Source: Planctomycetaceae bacterium (GTDB taxonomy: Bacteria; Planctomycetota; Planctomycetia; Planctomycetales; Planctomycetaceae). Taken from it: 46,007 bases of DNA. The position numbers were made by a program, and so were the translations under genes. Shown piece after piece: positions 30,639 through 40,188 of the stretch. Position 1 is the first letter of the stretch, and each line of letters starts with the position of its first letter. The notes below the pieces were generated by a model that saw only the letters and a program-made list of their open reading frames with translations, did not search any database and had not been told where the DNA came from. The stretch covers positions 1-46,007 of the forward strand of contig JANQQW010000046.1 in assembly GCA_028284885.1 (NCBI GenBank). The letters run 5' to 3'.

Positions 30639-31183
30639 TGATCCTCGACGACGTCCACCGCGGCATCCAGAAGAACAAGAAGCGCAAGCGAGTCGGTCGT
30701 GGTCCGGGTTCCGGTCACGGCAAGACCTCGACGCGCGGCCACAAGGGCTACTACAGCCGGGCCGGTGCAAGCCGTCGCGCGAACTTCGAGGGCGGTCAGA
30801 CGCCGCTTGCCCGACGCGTCGCCAAGCGGGGCTTCAGCAACGCCCGTTTCGCGAAGACGGTCGTCATCGTCAACGTCTCGACGCTCGAGCAGCGCTTCGA
30901 GAACGGCGACACCGTCTCCCCCGAGACGCTCGCGGACAAACGCGTCCTCTCCGGCAAGTACGATGTGCTCAAGGTACTCGGCGACGGCGAGCTGACGAAG
31001 AAGCTCGTCGTGAAGGCCCACCGGTTCTCGAAGTCGGCCGAGGCGGCGATCACCTCGAAGGGGGGAACCGTCGAGCGGCTCGCAGAGCGTGGCGCGAAGC
31101 CGGCGGACGAGCCGAAGGCGGCGGAGGCCGTTGCCGACACCGAGACGACGGGCGCCGAGACGGACGGCAGCGAAACGGAATAG
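30638..31183 (+). CDS. rplO: 50S ribosomal protein L15 with acidic C-terminal extension
   Basis: The glycine-rich N-terminal arm [18 protein letters not shown] and [19 protein letters not shown] identify L15. The usual globular end ([16 protein letters not shown]) is reached at about residue 143. It is followed by a tail of about 30 residues rich in Ala, Glu, Asp and Thr, making the protein 181 residues instead of about 145-150. The ATG overlaps the rpsE stop. Confidence 0.96.
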   Translation: MILDDVHRGIQKNKKRKRVGRGPGSGHGKTSTRGHKGYYSRAGASRRANFEGGQTPLARRVAKRGFSNARFAKTVVIVNVSTLEQRFENGDTVSPETLADKRVLSGKYDVLKVLGDGELTKKLVVKAHRFSKSAEAAITSKGGTVERLAERGAKPADEPKAAEAVADTETTGAETDGSETE

Positions 31184-31249
31184 CCCGACAAGACGTCGCG
31201 CTCGCCGACCCCGCCCCGGGGCCGGCACCGGCGAAAGGACGTGCGGACC

Positions 31250-32617
31250 ATGTTTCAGAAACTCAGCCGCTGCTTCACCATCCCGGAGCTCCGCCAGAAG
31301 ATCCTGCTGACGCTGGGTCTGCTCGCGGTCTACCGGCTCGGTTTCGCGATCCCGCTCCCGTTCATCAACCAGCCGGTGATGCTCAAGGAGATTCGCGAAC
31401 TCGCCCAGAGCGGCGAGGGGGGCGGGCTCGGGCAGGTCATGCAGATCGTGTCGCTGTTCTCGGCCTCGAGCATCGGGAACAGCACGATCTTCGGCTTGGG
31501 CATCATGCCCTACATCTCCGCGTCCATCATCTTTCAGTTGCTCGGCAGCGTGTACCCGCCTCTGGAGCAGCTCCAGAAGGAGGGTGAAGCCGGGCGGCGG
31601 AAGATCAACGAGTACACGAGATACGCCACCGTGGTCATCTGTCTCGGGCAGAGTTACGCGTGGATTCAGGCGTTGTCGTCCGGTTTCGGAGACGGACCGT
31701 CGTTCCTTTTACAGGGCTACGACGGGTTCTACTACCAGGTCGTCTGCACGATCACGATGACGGCGGGCACGATCCTGCTGATGTGGATCGGCGAGCAGAT
31801 CGACGCCTACGGAATCGGCAACGGGATCAGCCTGCTGATCATGGCCGGCATCCTCGCGCAGATGCCGGACGCCCTGATCCAGGTCGTCGCCCCCGCGTTC
31901 ACGCAGGGCGTATCGCTGGGCAGTGACACCGGGATCGAGAAACTGCTCGTTCTCGCCGGGCTGTTCGTGGGCGTCATCGTCTGCGTGGTCGCAATCACAC
32001 AAGGGCAACGGCAAATCCCGATTCAGAGCGCCAAGCACGTGCGCGGCCGGAAGGTGATGGGCGGTCAGCGGCAGTTCCTCCCGCTGCGGGTGAACCAGTC
32101 GGGCGTGATGCCGATCATCTTCGCCTCAAGCCTGTTGATGTTCCCGATGTTCCTGTTCTCGTGGCTGTCTTCCCAGTGGCCGGACAGCCGGATCATGGCG
32201 AACGTCGCGGGCTCCTTCCGCGCGGGCGACAGCTTCGTCTACAACGTCTGCTACGTCGCGTTGATCTACTTCTTCTGCTATTTCTGGACGGCGATCACCT
32301 TCAACCCGAAGGACATGGCCGACAACCTGAAGGACTACGGCAGCTTCATCCCGGGCTACCGGCCCGGGGCACGGACGGCCTCGTACCTCGAACAGGTGAT
32401 GGTCCGGATCACCTACGTCGGTGCCGCCTTCCTCGCCATCGTGGCGATCGTGCCGACGATCATCTCGTCGTCGCTCGGCGTGCCGTTCCTGGTGGCCAGC
32501 TTCTACGGTGGAACGGGCCTGCTGATCGTGGTGTCCGTCTGCCTGGACCTGGTGCAGAAGATCGACAGCCACCTCGTGATGCGGAACTATCCGGGACTGC
32601 TCGACGCCGAACGTTAG
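31250..32617 (+). CDS. secY: Protein translocase subunit SecY
   Basis: The central channel of the Sec translocon, with about ten membrane helices in 455 residues. Family features are the N-terminal [20 protein letters not shown], then [49 protein letters not shown] and [18 protein letters not shown] follow. The ATG at 31250 lies 10 bases after AAAGGA, better placed than an in-frame GTG at 31241. adk, map and infA, which commonly follow secY, are absent. Confidence 0.97.
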   Translation: MFQKLSRCFTIPELRQKILLTLGLLAVYRLGFAIPLPFINQPVMLKEIRELAQSGEGGGLGQVMQIVSLFSASSIGNSTIFGLGIMPYISASIIFQLLGSVYPPLEQLQKEGEAGRRKINEYTRYATVVICLGQSYAWIQALSSGFGDGPSFLLQGYDGFYYQVVCTITMTAGTILLMWIGEQIDAYGIGNGISLLIMAGILAQMPDALIQVVAPAFTQGVSLGSDTGIEKLLVLAGLFVGVIVCVVAITQGQRQIPIQSAKHVRGRKVMGGQRQFLPLRVNQSGVMPIIFASSLLMFPMFLFSWLSSQWPDSRIMANVAGSFRAGDSFVYNVCYVALIYFFCYFWTAITFNPKDMADNLKDYGSFIPGYRPGARTASYLEQVMVRITYVGAAFLAIVAIVPTIISSSLGVPFLVASFYGGTGLLIVVSVCLDLVQKIDSHLVMRNYPGLLDAER

Positions 32618-32635
32618 GAAAGACCGGCGGTTCGG

Positions 32636-32665
32636 TTGAGAAATCGAGTCGGGGTCGGTTACACT
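32636..32665 (+). promoter_or_regulatory. Candidate promoter of the rpmJ-rplQ segment
   Basis: TTGAGA and TACACT are separated by 18 bases in the 122-base secY-rpmJ spacer. RNA would start near 32672, about 68 bases before rpmJ. It could give the alpha-operon genes independent expression. Confidence 0.55.
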
Positions 32666-32739
32666 CCGCGATTCTTCGAATCCATCGTCGAGTGGACGGT
32701 CTCGAACCGCTCCGACTCGGCGGAACTGAGGACGGTGTG

Positions 32740-32856
32740 ATGAAGGTGAAGTCGAGCGTCAGACGCATCTGCGAGAGCTGCAAGATCGTTCGTCGTCGCG
32801 GGAAGGTCTACGTGATCTGCTCGGCCAACCCGCGTCACAAGCAACGCCAAGGCTGA
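32740..32856 (+). CDS. rpmJ: 50S ribosomal protein L36
   Basis: A 38-residue zinc-binding protein: [20 protein letters not shown] is followed by [17 protein letters not shown] (given in two parts), with the C-C-C-H ligand set of zinc-containing L36. The initiation codon is in GTGATGAAGG. It lies 42 bases before rpsM, the normal order in bacteria. Confidence 0.96.
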   Translation: MKVKSSVRRICESCKIVRRRGKVYVICSANPRHKQRQG

Positions 32857-32898
32857 TTCTCGGAGCGCACTCCGCTTGTCGGAGACAGGAGCAAACGC

Positions 32899-33285
32899 AT
32901 GCCTCGTGTTCAGGGCGTCGACATCCCTAACGACAAGCCGACTTACATCGCGCTGCAGTACCTGTACGGCGTCGGGCAGTCGAAGGCGATCGAACTCTGC
33001 TTTCAACTCGGCCTCGACCTGCAGCGGAAGGCACGCGAGCTGACCGACGACGAGATCGCTCGGATCAACCAGACTCTCGACAGCGAACACGTCGTCGAGG
33101 GTGCTCTCCGGCGAAGCGTGCAGCAGGACATCGCCCGTCTCCGCGAGATCGGCTGCTACCGCGGCATCCGCCACCGCCGCGGCATGCCCGTGCGAGGACA
33201 GCGGACCAAGACGAACGCCCGGACACGCAAGGGGGCCAAGAAGACGGTCGCCGGCAAGAAGGGCGTGAAGGACATGCGTCACTGA
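32899..33285 (+). CDS. rpsM: 30S ribosomal protein S13
   Basis: S13 forms intersubunit bridges and contacts P-site tRNA. The 128 residues contain VQGVDIPNDKPTYIALQYLYG and GVGQSKAIELC. REIGCYRGIRHRRGMPVRGQ and RTKTNARTRKGAKKTV follow. A GGAG element lies upstream of the ATG. The tail is lysine-rich, as usual for this family. Confidence 0.97.
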   Translation: MPRVQGVDIPNDKPTYIALQYLYGVGQSKAIELCFQLGLDLQRKARELTDDEIARINQTLDSEHVVEGALRRSVQQDIARLREIGCYRGIRHRRGMPVRGQRTKTNARTRKGAKKTVAGKKGVKDMRH

Positions 33286-33353
33286 CGAACGGCCAGAGCG
33301 GACGGTTGGTGTAGCCTCCCACTTGGCCGCCCGAGACCGAACCCGAGCGTCTC

Positions 33354-33380
33354 CCCAAGACCCACGACCGACGACCCGAC
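33354..33380 (+). repeat. Heptad repeat before rpsK
   Basis: Nearly four tandem 7-base units of the pattern CCCANGA (CCCAAGA, CCCACGA, CCGACGA, CCCGAC) run up to the rpsK ATG. This is the weakest of the five heptad spacers. Confidence 0.5.
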
Positions 33381-33761
33381 ATGGCAAAGACCAAGCGACG
33401 CAAGGTCCGCCGCAACGTGACGCGAGGCATCGCACACGTCAAGGCGACCTTCAACAACACCACGGTGACGATCACCGACACCAACGGCGACGTACTCTGC
33501 TGGGCGACGGCCGGTACCGTCGGCTTCAAGGGCTCGCGGAAGAGCACCCCGTTCGCGGCACAGCGAGCGGCGGAGGTCTGTGCCGAACGGGCGGCGAAGT
33601 TCGGCATCCGGGAACTCGAGGTTCGCGTCAAGGGTCCCGGCTCCGGTCGCGAGTCCGCCATCACGGGACTCGTCGGCTCCGGCGTGAACGTGAAGGTGAT
33701 CGAGGACGTGACGCCGCTGCCGCACAACGGCTGCCGACCGCCCAAGAAGCGGCGCGTCTGA
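33381..33761 (+). CDS. rpsK: 30S ribosomal protein S11
   Basis: S11 lines the mRNA exit platform. The 126-residue product has [18 protein letters not shown] and [18 protein letters not shown]. It also has [18 protein letters not shown] and the C-terminal [17 protein letters not shown]. rpsD, which lies between rpsK and rpoA in E. coli, is absent; the 157-base spacer before rpoA carries no recognised gene. Confidence 0.98.
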   Translation: MAKTKRRKVRRNVTRGIAHVKATFNNTTVTITDTNGDVLCWATAGTVGFKGSRKSTPFAAQRAAEVCAERAAKFGIRELEVRVKGPGSGRESAITGLVGSGVNVKVIEDVTPLPHNGCRPPKKRRV

Positions 33762-33918
33762 CGAGTTGAGAGAACGGCCTCGCACTTCGGGGCCGAGAGA
33801 GACGAGAACTTGGCGGCCGGGTGGCTCGGGGCCCTCGCGCCGCACGGCAGTTCACGACGGCCCGTACCGCGGCACGACGACCGACGGTACTCCGACCGCC
33901 CACGACAGGAGAACAGCA

Positions 33919-34926
33919 GTGCGAATTCGTTGGCGTGGCCTCGAACTCCCCAGCAAGGTCGAGATCGACCGTGACACGCAGTCCGCGAACTACGGACTGT
34001 TCGTCGCCGAGCCGTTCGAACGCGGCTTCGGCCACACGATCGGCAACAGCCTGCGGCGGGTCCTTCTCTCCAGCCTCGAGGGCTGCGCCGTCACCCGGGC
34101 GAAGATCCAGGGGGTGCAGCACGAGTTCACCACCATCCCGGGCGTCGTCGAGGACGTCACGGACATCTGCCTGAACCTGAAGTCGCTGGTCGTCAAGAGC
34201 ACCACGGCTGCTCCGAAGACCCTCCGGATCGAGAAGCACGAGCGGGGTGTGGTCACCGGTGCCGACGTCATCACCGACGACCAGGTCGAGGTCGTCAGCC
34301 GGGATCTCGTCATCGCCACGATGACGGACGACGTGCCGTTCAACGTCGAGTTGACGGTCTCGACCGGTCGCGGCTACGTCCCTGCGGCTGAGCATACCGG
34401 CAAGAACGAGCAGGAAGTCGGGGTGATCCCGCTGGACGCCGCGTTCTCCCCGGTCACCCGCGTTCGCTACCGCATCGAGGAGACTCGCGTCGGGCAGCGA
34501 ACGAACTACGACAAGCTGATTCTCGAGATCTGGACGAACGGCACGGTGAAGCCCGACATGGCCCTCGTCGAGGCGGCGAAGATCATGCGGAAGCACCTCA
34601 ACCCGTTCGTCGCGTACCGCGAGCCCGGCCCAGAGATGCCGCCCGAGAGCGGGCTCAAGGGCATGATGGACGTCACGGGGTACTCGCCGGTCGATCTCGA
34701 GCTCGAAGGGAAGCTGACACAGTCGCTTGCCGAGCTCAATCTCTCCGTCCGGGCGACGAACTGCCTCGAGTCGGAGGGGATCAACACCGTCCGGGACCTC
34801 GTCGGCAAGACGGAGGACCAGCTCCTGCAGGTCCGGAACTTCGGTGAGACGACGTTGGTCGAGGTTCGCGACCAGCTCATGAAGATCGGCCTCCGACTGG
34901 GAATGAAGGTGCCCACCGGGGCCTGA
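33919..34926 (+). CDS. rpoA: DNA-directed RNA polymerase subunit alpha
   Basis: Alpha dimerises to start polymerase assembly, and its C-terminal domain binds UP elements and activators. The GTG at 33919 has AGGAG seven bases upstream, which decides it; the product has 335 residues. The N-terminal domain shows [20 protein letters not shown] and [20 protein letters not shown]. The C-terminal domain shows [19 protein letters not shown] and [16 protein letters not shown]. The spacer before it can form GGCCTCG/CGGGGCC and GTACCG/CGGTAC hairpins of unknown role. Confidence 0.98.
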   Translation: MRIRWRGLELPSKVEIDRDTQSANYGLFVAEPFERGFGHTIGNSLRRVLLSSLEGCAVTRAKIQGVQHEFTTIPGVVEDVTDICLNLKSLVVKSTTAAPKTLRIEKHERGVVTGADVITDDQVEVVSRDLVIATMTDDVPFNVELTVSTGRGYVPAAEHTGKNEQEVGVIPLDAAFSPVTRVRYRIEETRVGQRTNYDKLILEIWTNGTVKPDMALVEAAKIMRKHLNPFVAYREPGPEMPPESGLKGMMDVTGYSPVDLELEGKLTQSLAELNLSVRATNCLESEGINTVRDLVGKTEDQLLQVRNFGETTLVEVRDQLMKIGLRLGMKVPTGA

Positions 34927-34975
34927 CGACGGGACACGAGAAGGCCGCGAGGCCGTCTGATCCGAGAGACACGCC

Positions 34976-35701
34976 ATGCGACACAAGATGCGGGGCCGCA
35001 AGCTCGGCCGCAACCACTCGCACCGCCGGGCCATGTTCCGCAACATGGCCGCCAGCCTGATCAAGACGATCGACGTCGACGAGGACGATCCGGATCGTCC
35101 TCGCGTGCCGGGACGCATCGTGACCACGGTTGCGAAGGCGAAGGAACTGCGTCCCTACGTCGAGAAGCTGATCACGCTCGCGAAGAAGGCGCTCCCGCAC
35201 GAGCGGGCGGCGGAGGAGTTCGCGACGACGGCCGAGCCTCGGACCGACGCCTACAAGGCTTGGCGGAAGTCCGACGAGTGGCAGAAGTGGAACCAGACGA
35301 TCGCCCCGGCGGTTGCCTTGCGTCGCCGGGCCTTCTCCCTGCTTCGCGACAAGGAGGCCGTCGAAATCCTCTTTGACGAGCTCGGCGAGCGGTTCGAGGA
35401 CCGTCCCGGCGGCTACACGCGAGTCGTGCGGCTCGCCAAGGTGCGTCTCGGTGATGCCGGCGTGCAGGCGTTGATCGAGTTCGTCGGCGAGAACGATCGC
35501 AAGAAGCCGCAGCGTCGCGTCGCCCCGGTCGTCACCGACGAGCCCGAGGCGAGCGATGACGAAGAGGACACGACCGACGAGCAGGCCTCCGAAGAGGTCG
35601 CCGAGGAGGCAGCGACGGAAGAGACCGCCGAGTCCGCGACCGCGGAGTCTGCCGAAGCGGAGGCGGACGACCCCGCGGACGAGGAGAAGAAGGACGCCTG
35701 A
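34976..35701 (+). CDS. rplQ: 50S ribosomal protein L17 with long acidic extension
   Basis: The conserved part starts [20 protein letters not shown] and includes [20 protein letters not shown] and the C-terminal [20 protein letters not shown]. Typical L17 has about 120-200 residues; this one has 241. From about residue 185 it is a tail of almost only Glu, Asp, Ala, Thr and Ser. It is the last gene of the ribosomal block and is followed by an intrinsic terminator. Confidence 0.96.
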   Translation: MRHKMRGRKLGRNHSHRRAMFRNMAASLIKTIDVDEDDPDRPRVPGRIVTTVAKAKELRPYVEKLITLAKKALPHERAAEEFATTAEPRTDAYKAWRKSDEWQKWNQTIAPAVALRRRAFSLLRDKEAVEILFDELGERFEDRPGGYTRVVRLAKVRLGDAGVQALIEFVGENDRKKPQRRVAPVVTDEPEASDDEEDTTDEQASEEVAEEAATEETAESATAESAEAEADDPADEEKKDA

Positions 35702-35729
35702 CGGCGTTCGACTTCCAGCGAACCTTCGG

Positions 35730-35762
35730 AGCCCGAACGACGTCGTCGTTCGGGCTTCTTTC
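35730..35762 (+). terminator. Intrinsic terminator after rplQ
   Basis: AGCCCGAACGAC and GTCGTTCGGGCT form a perfect 12-bp stem with loop GTC, followed by TCTTTC. It closes the ribosomal block. Confidence 0.9.
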
Positions 35763-35817
35763 GTTGGCGGAGTCCGGCTTAGAATCCCCCGATTCAGGCC
35801 GTCTCGATGGATCGACC

Positions 35818-36408
35818 ATGCCGTTCGACTTCACCACCGCCATGCGTCGGCTCTGCTCCGACGTCTGCGCCCGGGTTCCGGACTTCCACCATGTGCGCAT
35901 GGACGAGGTGGCGGTCGCGTTCGCCCAGGCCCGCCGCAAGGTCTCCTGGGGACTGCAGGCGAAGCTGACCCCCATGCGGTTCGAGGGAGGCGCGCTGACG
36001 ACGAGTCGTCACGGTCGCACGTGGACGGTCCAGCGGCTGTACGAAGGCGAACGTGAGATGCTCTACATCCTCACGTTCTACCTGCCGAGGTTCCAGGACC
36101 AGCCTTTCCGCGAGAAGCTCGTGACGGTGCTCCACGAGCTGTACCACATCGGCGCCCGGTTCGACGGGGACATTCGACGGCACGAAGGCCGGTACCACGT
36201 GCACTCGCACAGCCAGAAGGAGTACGACGCCCGGATGGCGGAGTACGTGGACGAGTACCTCGCCACGAGCCCCCCACGCGAACTGTCCGACTTCCTGCGG
36301 CTGAAGTTCGCGACGCTCGCTCGTCGGCACGGCGGCATCGTGGGCGTGCAGGTTCCCATCCCGAAGTTGTTGCCGGTCGCAGCGCGTTCGACGCCGTTCG
36401 CGTCGTAG
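35818..36408 (+). CDS. Putative HEXXH metallopeptidase, unknown function
   Basis: The 196-residue product carries VLHELYHIG, an HEXXH zinc site (His106, Glu107, His110). A downstream stretch rich in His (HEGRYHVHSHSQKEYD) could supply further ligands. The upstream part (KVSWGLQAKLTPMRF and TWTVQRLYEGEREMLYILTF) resembles the small putative phage-metallopeptidase-like family, but I am not certain of the family. There is no signal peptide, so it should be cytoplasmic. It begins about 55 bases after the rplQ terminator; a TAGAAT -10 (35780-35785) without a good -35 lies before it. Confidence 0.7.
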   Translation: MPFDFTTAMRRLCSDVCARVPDFHHVRMDEVAVAFAQARRKVSWGLQAKLTPMRFEGGALTTSRHGRTWTVQRLYEGEREMLYILTFYLPRFQDQPFREKLVTVLHELYHIGARFDGDIRRHEGRYHVHSHSQKEYDARMAEYVDEYLATSPPRELSDFLRLKFATLARRHGGIVGVQVPIPKLLPVAARSTPFAS

Positions 36409-36501
36409 GCGTTGCGCGGGTTCTGCGGTCCATGCGGTCGGACTCTCGGGACGGTTGGCGGTCGTTCTCGGCCACGCGCTCCGATCCGGCAACTGCGGTT
36501 C

Positions 36502-36531
36502 TTGACCGTGCGTTTTGGAGCCCGATATAGT
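36502..36531 (+). promoter_or_regulatory. Promoter of the secreted protein gene at 36587
   Basis: TTGACC and TATAGT are separated by 18 bases. RNA would begin near 36538, about 49 bases before the ATG. Confidence 0.6.
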
Positions 36532-36586
36532 CGAAATCGGCTCGGTCCGAGCCGCTTCCGTGCGTCCGTACCCTCGAGCCCGTCCC

Positions 36587-37462
36587 ATGATCGCACGCTC
36601 CTCCTGGCTGCCCCTGCTCGCATTCGCCGTCTTGGCCGTGACTTCGCCCGCGGCTCGGGCCCAGACCACCCCGGAAGAGGCGGGGTTCAAGGCGATCGCC
36701 GCCTCCGAGGCGACCGGCGAGGAGATTTCGCGTCAGCGGAACCTGTGGGTGATGGAGGTCCGGCTGAAGCCCGTTCGACTCGTCAACGTGGACGTCACGG
36801 ACCCGAAGACCGGCGAGAAGAAGAAGACGCTCGTCTGGTACGTCGTGTACCAGGCCATCAACCGGCCGATCACGCGTCGTGACGACGTCCGGGACACGGT
36901 GCCGGTGAACGTCGTCGATCCGCCGCCCGGTCCGGCGATGTTCGTCCCCGAGTTCACCATCGTCGCCACGGACTCGGAGGCGGCCGTCGTCTACGAGGAC
37001 GAGGTGATCCCCGAGGCGCTCGCGGCCATCCGGAAGCGGGAGAAGAAGCCGTACCTCAGCACCGCGGAGGTGATCGGTCCGATCCCGACGGAGACGCCGC
37101 TCGGCTCCACGAACGAGCAGGTCGTCGAAGGGGTGGCCACGTTCCGCGGCATCGACCCGGCCACCGACTACTTCACCCTGTTCGCGAGCGGCTTCACGAA
37201 CGGCTACGCCTTGGCGGGACCGCCGCCGACTCCCGAGGAGGCCCCGCTCGTGCTGCTCGACGAGGACGGCAAGCCGATCGCGTGGCGGAAGACGATCGCT
37301 CAGCGGTTCTGGCGACCCGGCGACGAGTTCAACCAGAACGAAGGGGAGTTCCGTCTGCGTGGCAACCCGGTCTGGACCTATCGTCCCGACCGTGCCGAGA
37401 CGCCAGCCGCGGATCCGGCCGAACCCGACGCCGACGACGAAGCCGCCGAGGCAGGCGAGTAG
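36587..37462 (+). CDS. Secreted protein of unknown function
   Basis: From ATG 36587 the product has 291 residues. It starts with a Sec signal (MIARSSWLPLLAFAVLAV and an Ala-rich cleavage region ARAQ). The mature part contains RQRNLWVMEVRLKPVRLV, then LVWYVVYQAINRPITRRDD and FVPEFTIVATDSEAAVVYED. PATDYFTLFASGFTNGYAL follows, and the tail is acidic. No cysteines or catalytic motif stand out and I do not recognise the family, though planctomycete genomes hold many such exported proteins. It has its own promoter and is followed by a separate promoter for the M16 pair. Confidence 0.75.
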   Translation: MIARSSWLPLLAFAVLAVTSPAARAQTTPEEAGFKAIAASEATGEEISRQRNLWVMEVRLKPVRLVNVDVTDPKTGEKKKTLVWYVVYQAINRPITRRDDVRDTVPVNVVDPPPGPAMFVPEFTIVATDSEAAVVYEDEVIPEALAAIRKREKKPYLSTAEVIGPIPTETPLGSTNEQVVEGVATFRGIDPATDYFTLFASGFTNGYALAGPPPTPEEAPLVLLDEDGKPIAWRKTIAQRFWRPGDEFNQNEGEFRLRGNPVWTYRPDRAETPAADPAEPDADDEAAEAGE

Positions 37463-37484
37463 TCGGACGAACTGGTGGACTTGG

Positions 37485-37513
37485 TTGTTCGCCTCCCGCA
37501 CGTCTGAGATACT
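37485..37513 (+). promoter_or_regulatory. Candidate promoter of the M16 peptidase pair
   Basis: TTGTTC and GATACT are separated by 17 bases. RNA would start near 37520, about 70 bases before the TTG start of the first M16 gene. Confidence 0.5.
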
Positions 37514-37589
37514 CGCTCGGTCGATCCGCACGCAGTCGGGTCGCACGCTCTGTCGTCCCGTAGACGCTGCTTCACGAGAAGTCCCATCC

Positions 37590-38879
37590 TTGTCGGCGCT
37601 CCCGCTCGAGGTTCGAACGCACGTTCTCGACAACGGTCTCGTGCTGCTGCTGCAGCCGATGCCCGCCGTTCGTTCGGCCGCGTTGTCGCTTCTCGTCCCC
37701 GCCGGCAGCGTCTACGAGCAACCGGCCCGCAACGGGACGGCCGCCCTGCTGTGCGACCTCGTCACGCGTGGTGCGGGGGACCGGGACAACCGTGACCTCT
37801 CGACCGCGTTCGACGACCTGGGAGTGCAACGGCACGAGAGCATCGCCAGCGAACACGTCGCCTTCTCCGCAGCCACCGTGTCGCACAACCTGACGGCGAC
37901 GCTCGAGCTCTACGCGGACGTCGCCCTCCGTCCCCGCCTGCCCGAGGCGGAGTTCGAGCCGACCCGGCTCGGTGTCGCCCAGTCGTTGCAGGCGATCGAG
38001 GACGATCCGCGGCAGAAGGTCATGCTCGAGCTTCGTCGCCGGTGCTGGGAGGACCCGTGGGGACGCCCCAGCGACGGGTGTCTGGCCGACCTGCCGAGCG
38101 TCACGCTCGAGGACGTCCGGGAGCACCACGCACTCTGCTTTCGCCCGAACGGCTCGATCCTCGGAATCGCCGGCAGCTTCGACCCCGACGCGGTCACCGA
38201 GCAGGTCGAGCGTCTGTTCGGCGACTGGGACGGTGGTCGTATCCCGACGATCGAACCCGGCCCGGAGATGCCGAGCCTCGACCACCTCGACTACGACTCG
38301 ACGCAGACACAGATCGGCATCGGCTACCCCAGCGTGCCGTACCGCGATCCGGACTACTACACGGCATGGGCGGCGGTCAGTCTGCTCAGCGGCGGGACGA
38401 GTTCGCGGCTGTGGAACGAGGTGCGCGAGAAGCGAGGTCTGGTGTACGCGGTCTCGGCCTCGCTCAGCAGTCTGAAGGACCGGGCCCACGTCCTCTGTTA
38501 CGCCGGGACGACGGTCGAACGGTCGCAGGAGACGCTGGAGGTGATGTTCGCCGAGATCGAACGACTGGCTAGCGGCCTGGAGGCGGGAGAACTCGAGCGG
38601 TGCAAGGCGCGGGCGAAGACGGCCCTCGTGATGCAGCAGGAGTCGTCCGTTGCCCGAGCCGGTGCGGTCGCCCGCGACTGGTACCACCTCGGCCGGGTGA
38701 AGCCGCTCGAAGACGTTCGCGAGAAGGTCGAGGCGATCACCGAGACCGACGTCCTCGGCTTCCTCGCGGAGAACCCACCCGGCGACTACACGGTCGTCAC
38801 GATCGGCCCCGAGCCGCCGCAGCTCGACTCGTCGGTCTCGCTTCGCCGCGCACTCTCGACCGAAAGCGACGAGGGTTGA
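37590..38879 (+). CDS. M16-family peptidase, non-catalytic subunit
   Basis: From TTG 37590 the product has 429 residues and is a full-length M16 (pitrilysin/MPP-like) protein. At the place of the HXXEH zinc motif the sequence reads AALLCDL (about residues 51-57), so the metal ligands are missing. The C-terminal substrate-binding signature WNEVREKRGLVYAVSASL is intact. This is the pattern of the regulatory subunit of heterodimeric M16B peptidases, analogous to mitochondrial processing peptidase alpha. The active partner starts only five bases after the stop. No signal peptide is seen. The start codon choice rests on spacing and on alignment of the N-terminus. Confidence 0.87.
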   Translation: MSALPLEVRTHVLDNGLVLLLQPMPAVRSAALSLLVPAGSVYEQPARNGTAALLCDLVTRGAGDRDNRDLSTAFDDLGVQRHESIASEHVAFSAATVSHNLTATLELYADVALRPRLPEAEFEPTRLGVAQSLQAIEDDPRQKVMLELRRRCWEDPWGRPSDGCLADLPSVTLEDVREHHALCFRPNGSILGIAGSFDPDAVTEQVERLFGDWDGGRIPTIEPGPEMPSLDHLDYDSTQTQIGIGYPSVPYRDPDYYTAWAAVSLLSGGTSSRLWNEVREKRGLVYAVSASLSSLKDRAHVLCYAGTTVERSQETLEVMFAEIERLASGLEAGELERCKARAKTALVMQQESSVARAGAVARDWYHLGRVKPLEDVREKVEAITETDVLGFLAENPPGDYTVVTIGPEPPQLDSSVSLRRALSTESDEG

Positions 38880-38883
38880 GACC

Positions 38884-40149
38884 TTGGAGTTCCACCAGAC
38901 GCAACTCGACAACGGACTGACGGTCGTCGCCGAGACGAACCCGCACGTGCACAGCGTTGCGGCCGGCTTCTACGTTCGGGCCGGCAGCCGCGACGAGTCG
39001 GCCGAGGTCTCCGGCGTGAGCCATTTCCTCGAGCACATGGCCTTCAAGGGGGACGAGACCCACTCTGCAGACGACGTGAACCGGATCTTCGACGAGATCG
39101 GGGCCCGGTACAACGCCTCGACCAGCGAGGAGGTGACGACCTACTACGGGGCGGTGCTGCCGGAGTACCTGCCGAAGGCGCTGGAGATGCTCGCCACGCT
39201 GATTCGCCCCTCCCTTCGCGAGGAGGACTTCGAGGTCGAGCGGCAGGTGATCCTCGAGGAGATCGGCATGTACGACGACCAGCCGACCTCCGTCTGCTAC
39301 GACAAGTCGATGGAGTCGCACTTCATCGGGCATCCGCTCGGCCGCAGTATCCTCGGCTCCCGCGAGAGCATCACGGCACTGACGGCCGACCGGATGCGGG
39401 AGTACCACGCGAACCACTACGGGGCGGGGAACATCGTGCTCGCCGTCGCCGGGAACACCGACTGGGACGAGGTCCGCGACCTGGCCCGACGTTTCTGCGG
39501 GCACTGGCCGACCGGGCGTCACGACCGCAACACCGAAGAGGCCCGTCCGCCGGGCGTGACGCGAGTGCTCCGCCGCGAGAGCAGCACGCTGCAGTACGTC
39601 ATCCAGATGGCGTCGGCTCCTTCCGCGCGAAGTCCCCACCGACACGCCGCCGAGCTGCTGTCGGTCGTCGTCGGCTCGGACTCGGGGAGCCGGCTGTACT
39701 GGGAGCTCGTCGACTCCGGCCTCGCCGAGGCGGCCGAACTGGGCTTCCACGAGTACGAGGGGAGCGGCGCCTGGATGACCTACGTCGGCAGCGAGCCGGA
39801 CGCGACGATCGACAACCTCGCCCGCGTGAAGGCCGTGTACGACGCCGTCAACGCGGACGGGGTGACGGCCGAGGAACTCGAGCGGGCGAAGAACAAGGTC
39901 TCCTCGGCCATCGTGCTGCGAGGCGAACGTCCGATGGGCCGGCTGTCGTCGCTGGGGGCGAACTGGATCTACCGAGAGGACTACCGCAGCGTGGAGGACG
40001 ACCTCCGCGACTGTGCCGCCGTCGACGTCTCCGCGGTCCGCGAGCTTCTCGACGCCTATCCGCTCGGGCAGACGACGACGGTCGCCGTCGGGCCTCTCGC
40101 CTCACTCGTTCCCGGCACCGCGAACGAGAACGACCCGCCCTCGAACTGA
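38884..40149 (+). CDS. M16-family zinc peptidase, catalytic subunit
   Basis: A 421-residue M16B protein with the complete inverted zinc motif HFLEH (His47, Glu50, His51) and the third ligand Glu in QVILEEIGMYDD (about 125-126). The TTG start at 38884 is directly followed by the standard opening FHQTQLDNGLTVVAE. In the C-terminal half the usual R-Y pair is less clear (YWELVDSGLAEAAELGF), so substrate binding may rely on the partner encoded upstream. The two genes are tightly spaced and probably encode a clamshell-like heterodimer degrading peptides or misfolded fragments. Confidence 0.92.
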   Translation: MEFHQTQLDNGLTVVAETNPHVHSVAAGFYVRAGSRDESAEVSGVSHFLEHMAFKGDETHSADDVNRIFDEIGARYNASTSEEVTTYYGAVLPEYLPKALEMLATLIRPSLREEDFEVERQVILEEIGMYDDQPTSVCYDKSMESHFIGHPLGRSILGSRESITALTADRMREYHANHYGAGNIVLAVAGNTDWDEVRDLARRFCGHWPTGRHDRNTEEARPPGVTRVLRRESSTLQYVIQMASAPSARSPHRHAAELLSVVVGSDSGSRLYWELVDSGLAEAAELGFHEYEGSGAWMTYVGSEPDATIDNLARVKAVYDAVNADGVTAEELERAKNKVSSAIVLRGERPMGRLSSLGANWIYREDYRSVEDDLRDCAAVDVSAVRELLDAYPLGQTTTVAVGPLASLVPGTANENDPPSN

Positions 40150-40188
40150 GGACGGGTCGGTGGTCGGCTCGCTCGCGTCGCTCGACGA

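Noticed and set aside
31241..31252. secY starting at GTG 31241
   Set aside because: AAAGGA would be almost adjacent to this GTG, too close for initiation, whereas the ATG at 31250 has proper spacing.
33762..33918. A hidden rpsD remnant between rpsK and rpoA
   Set aside because: None of the frames shows S4-like residues, and the spacer is far too short for rpsD.
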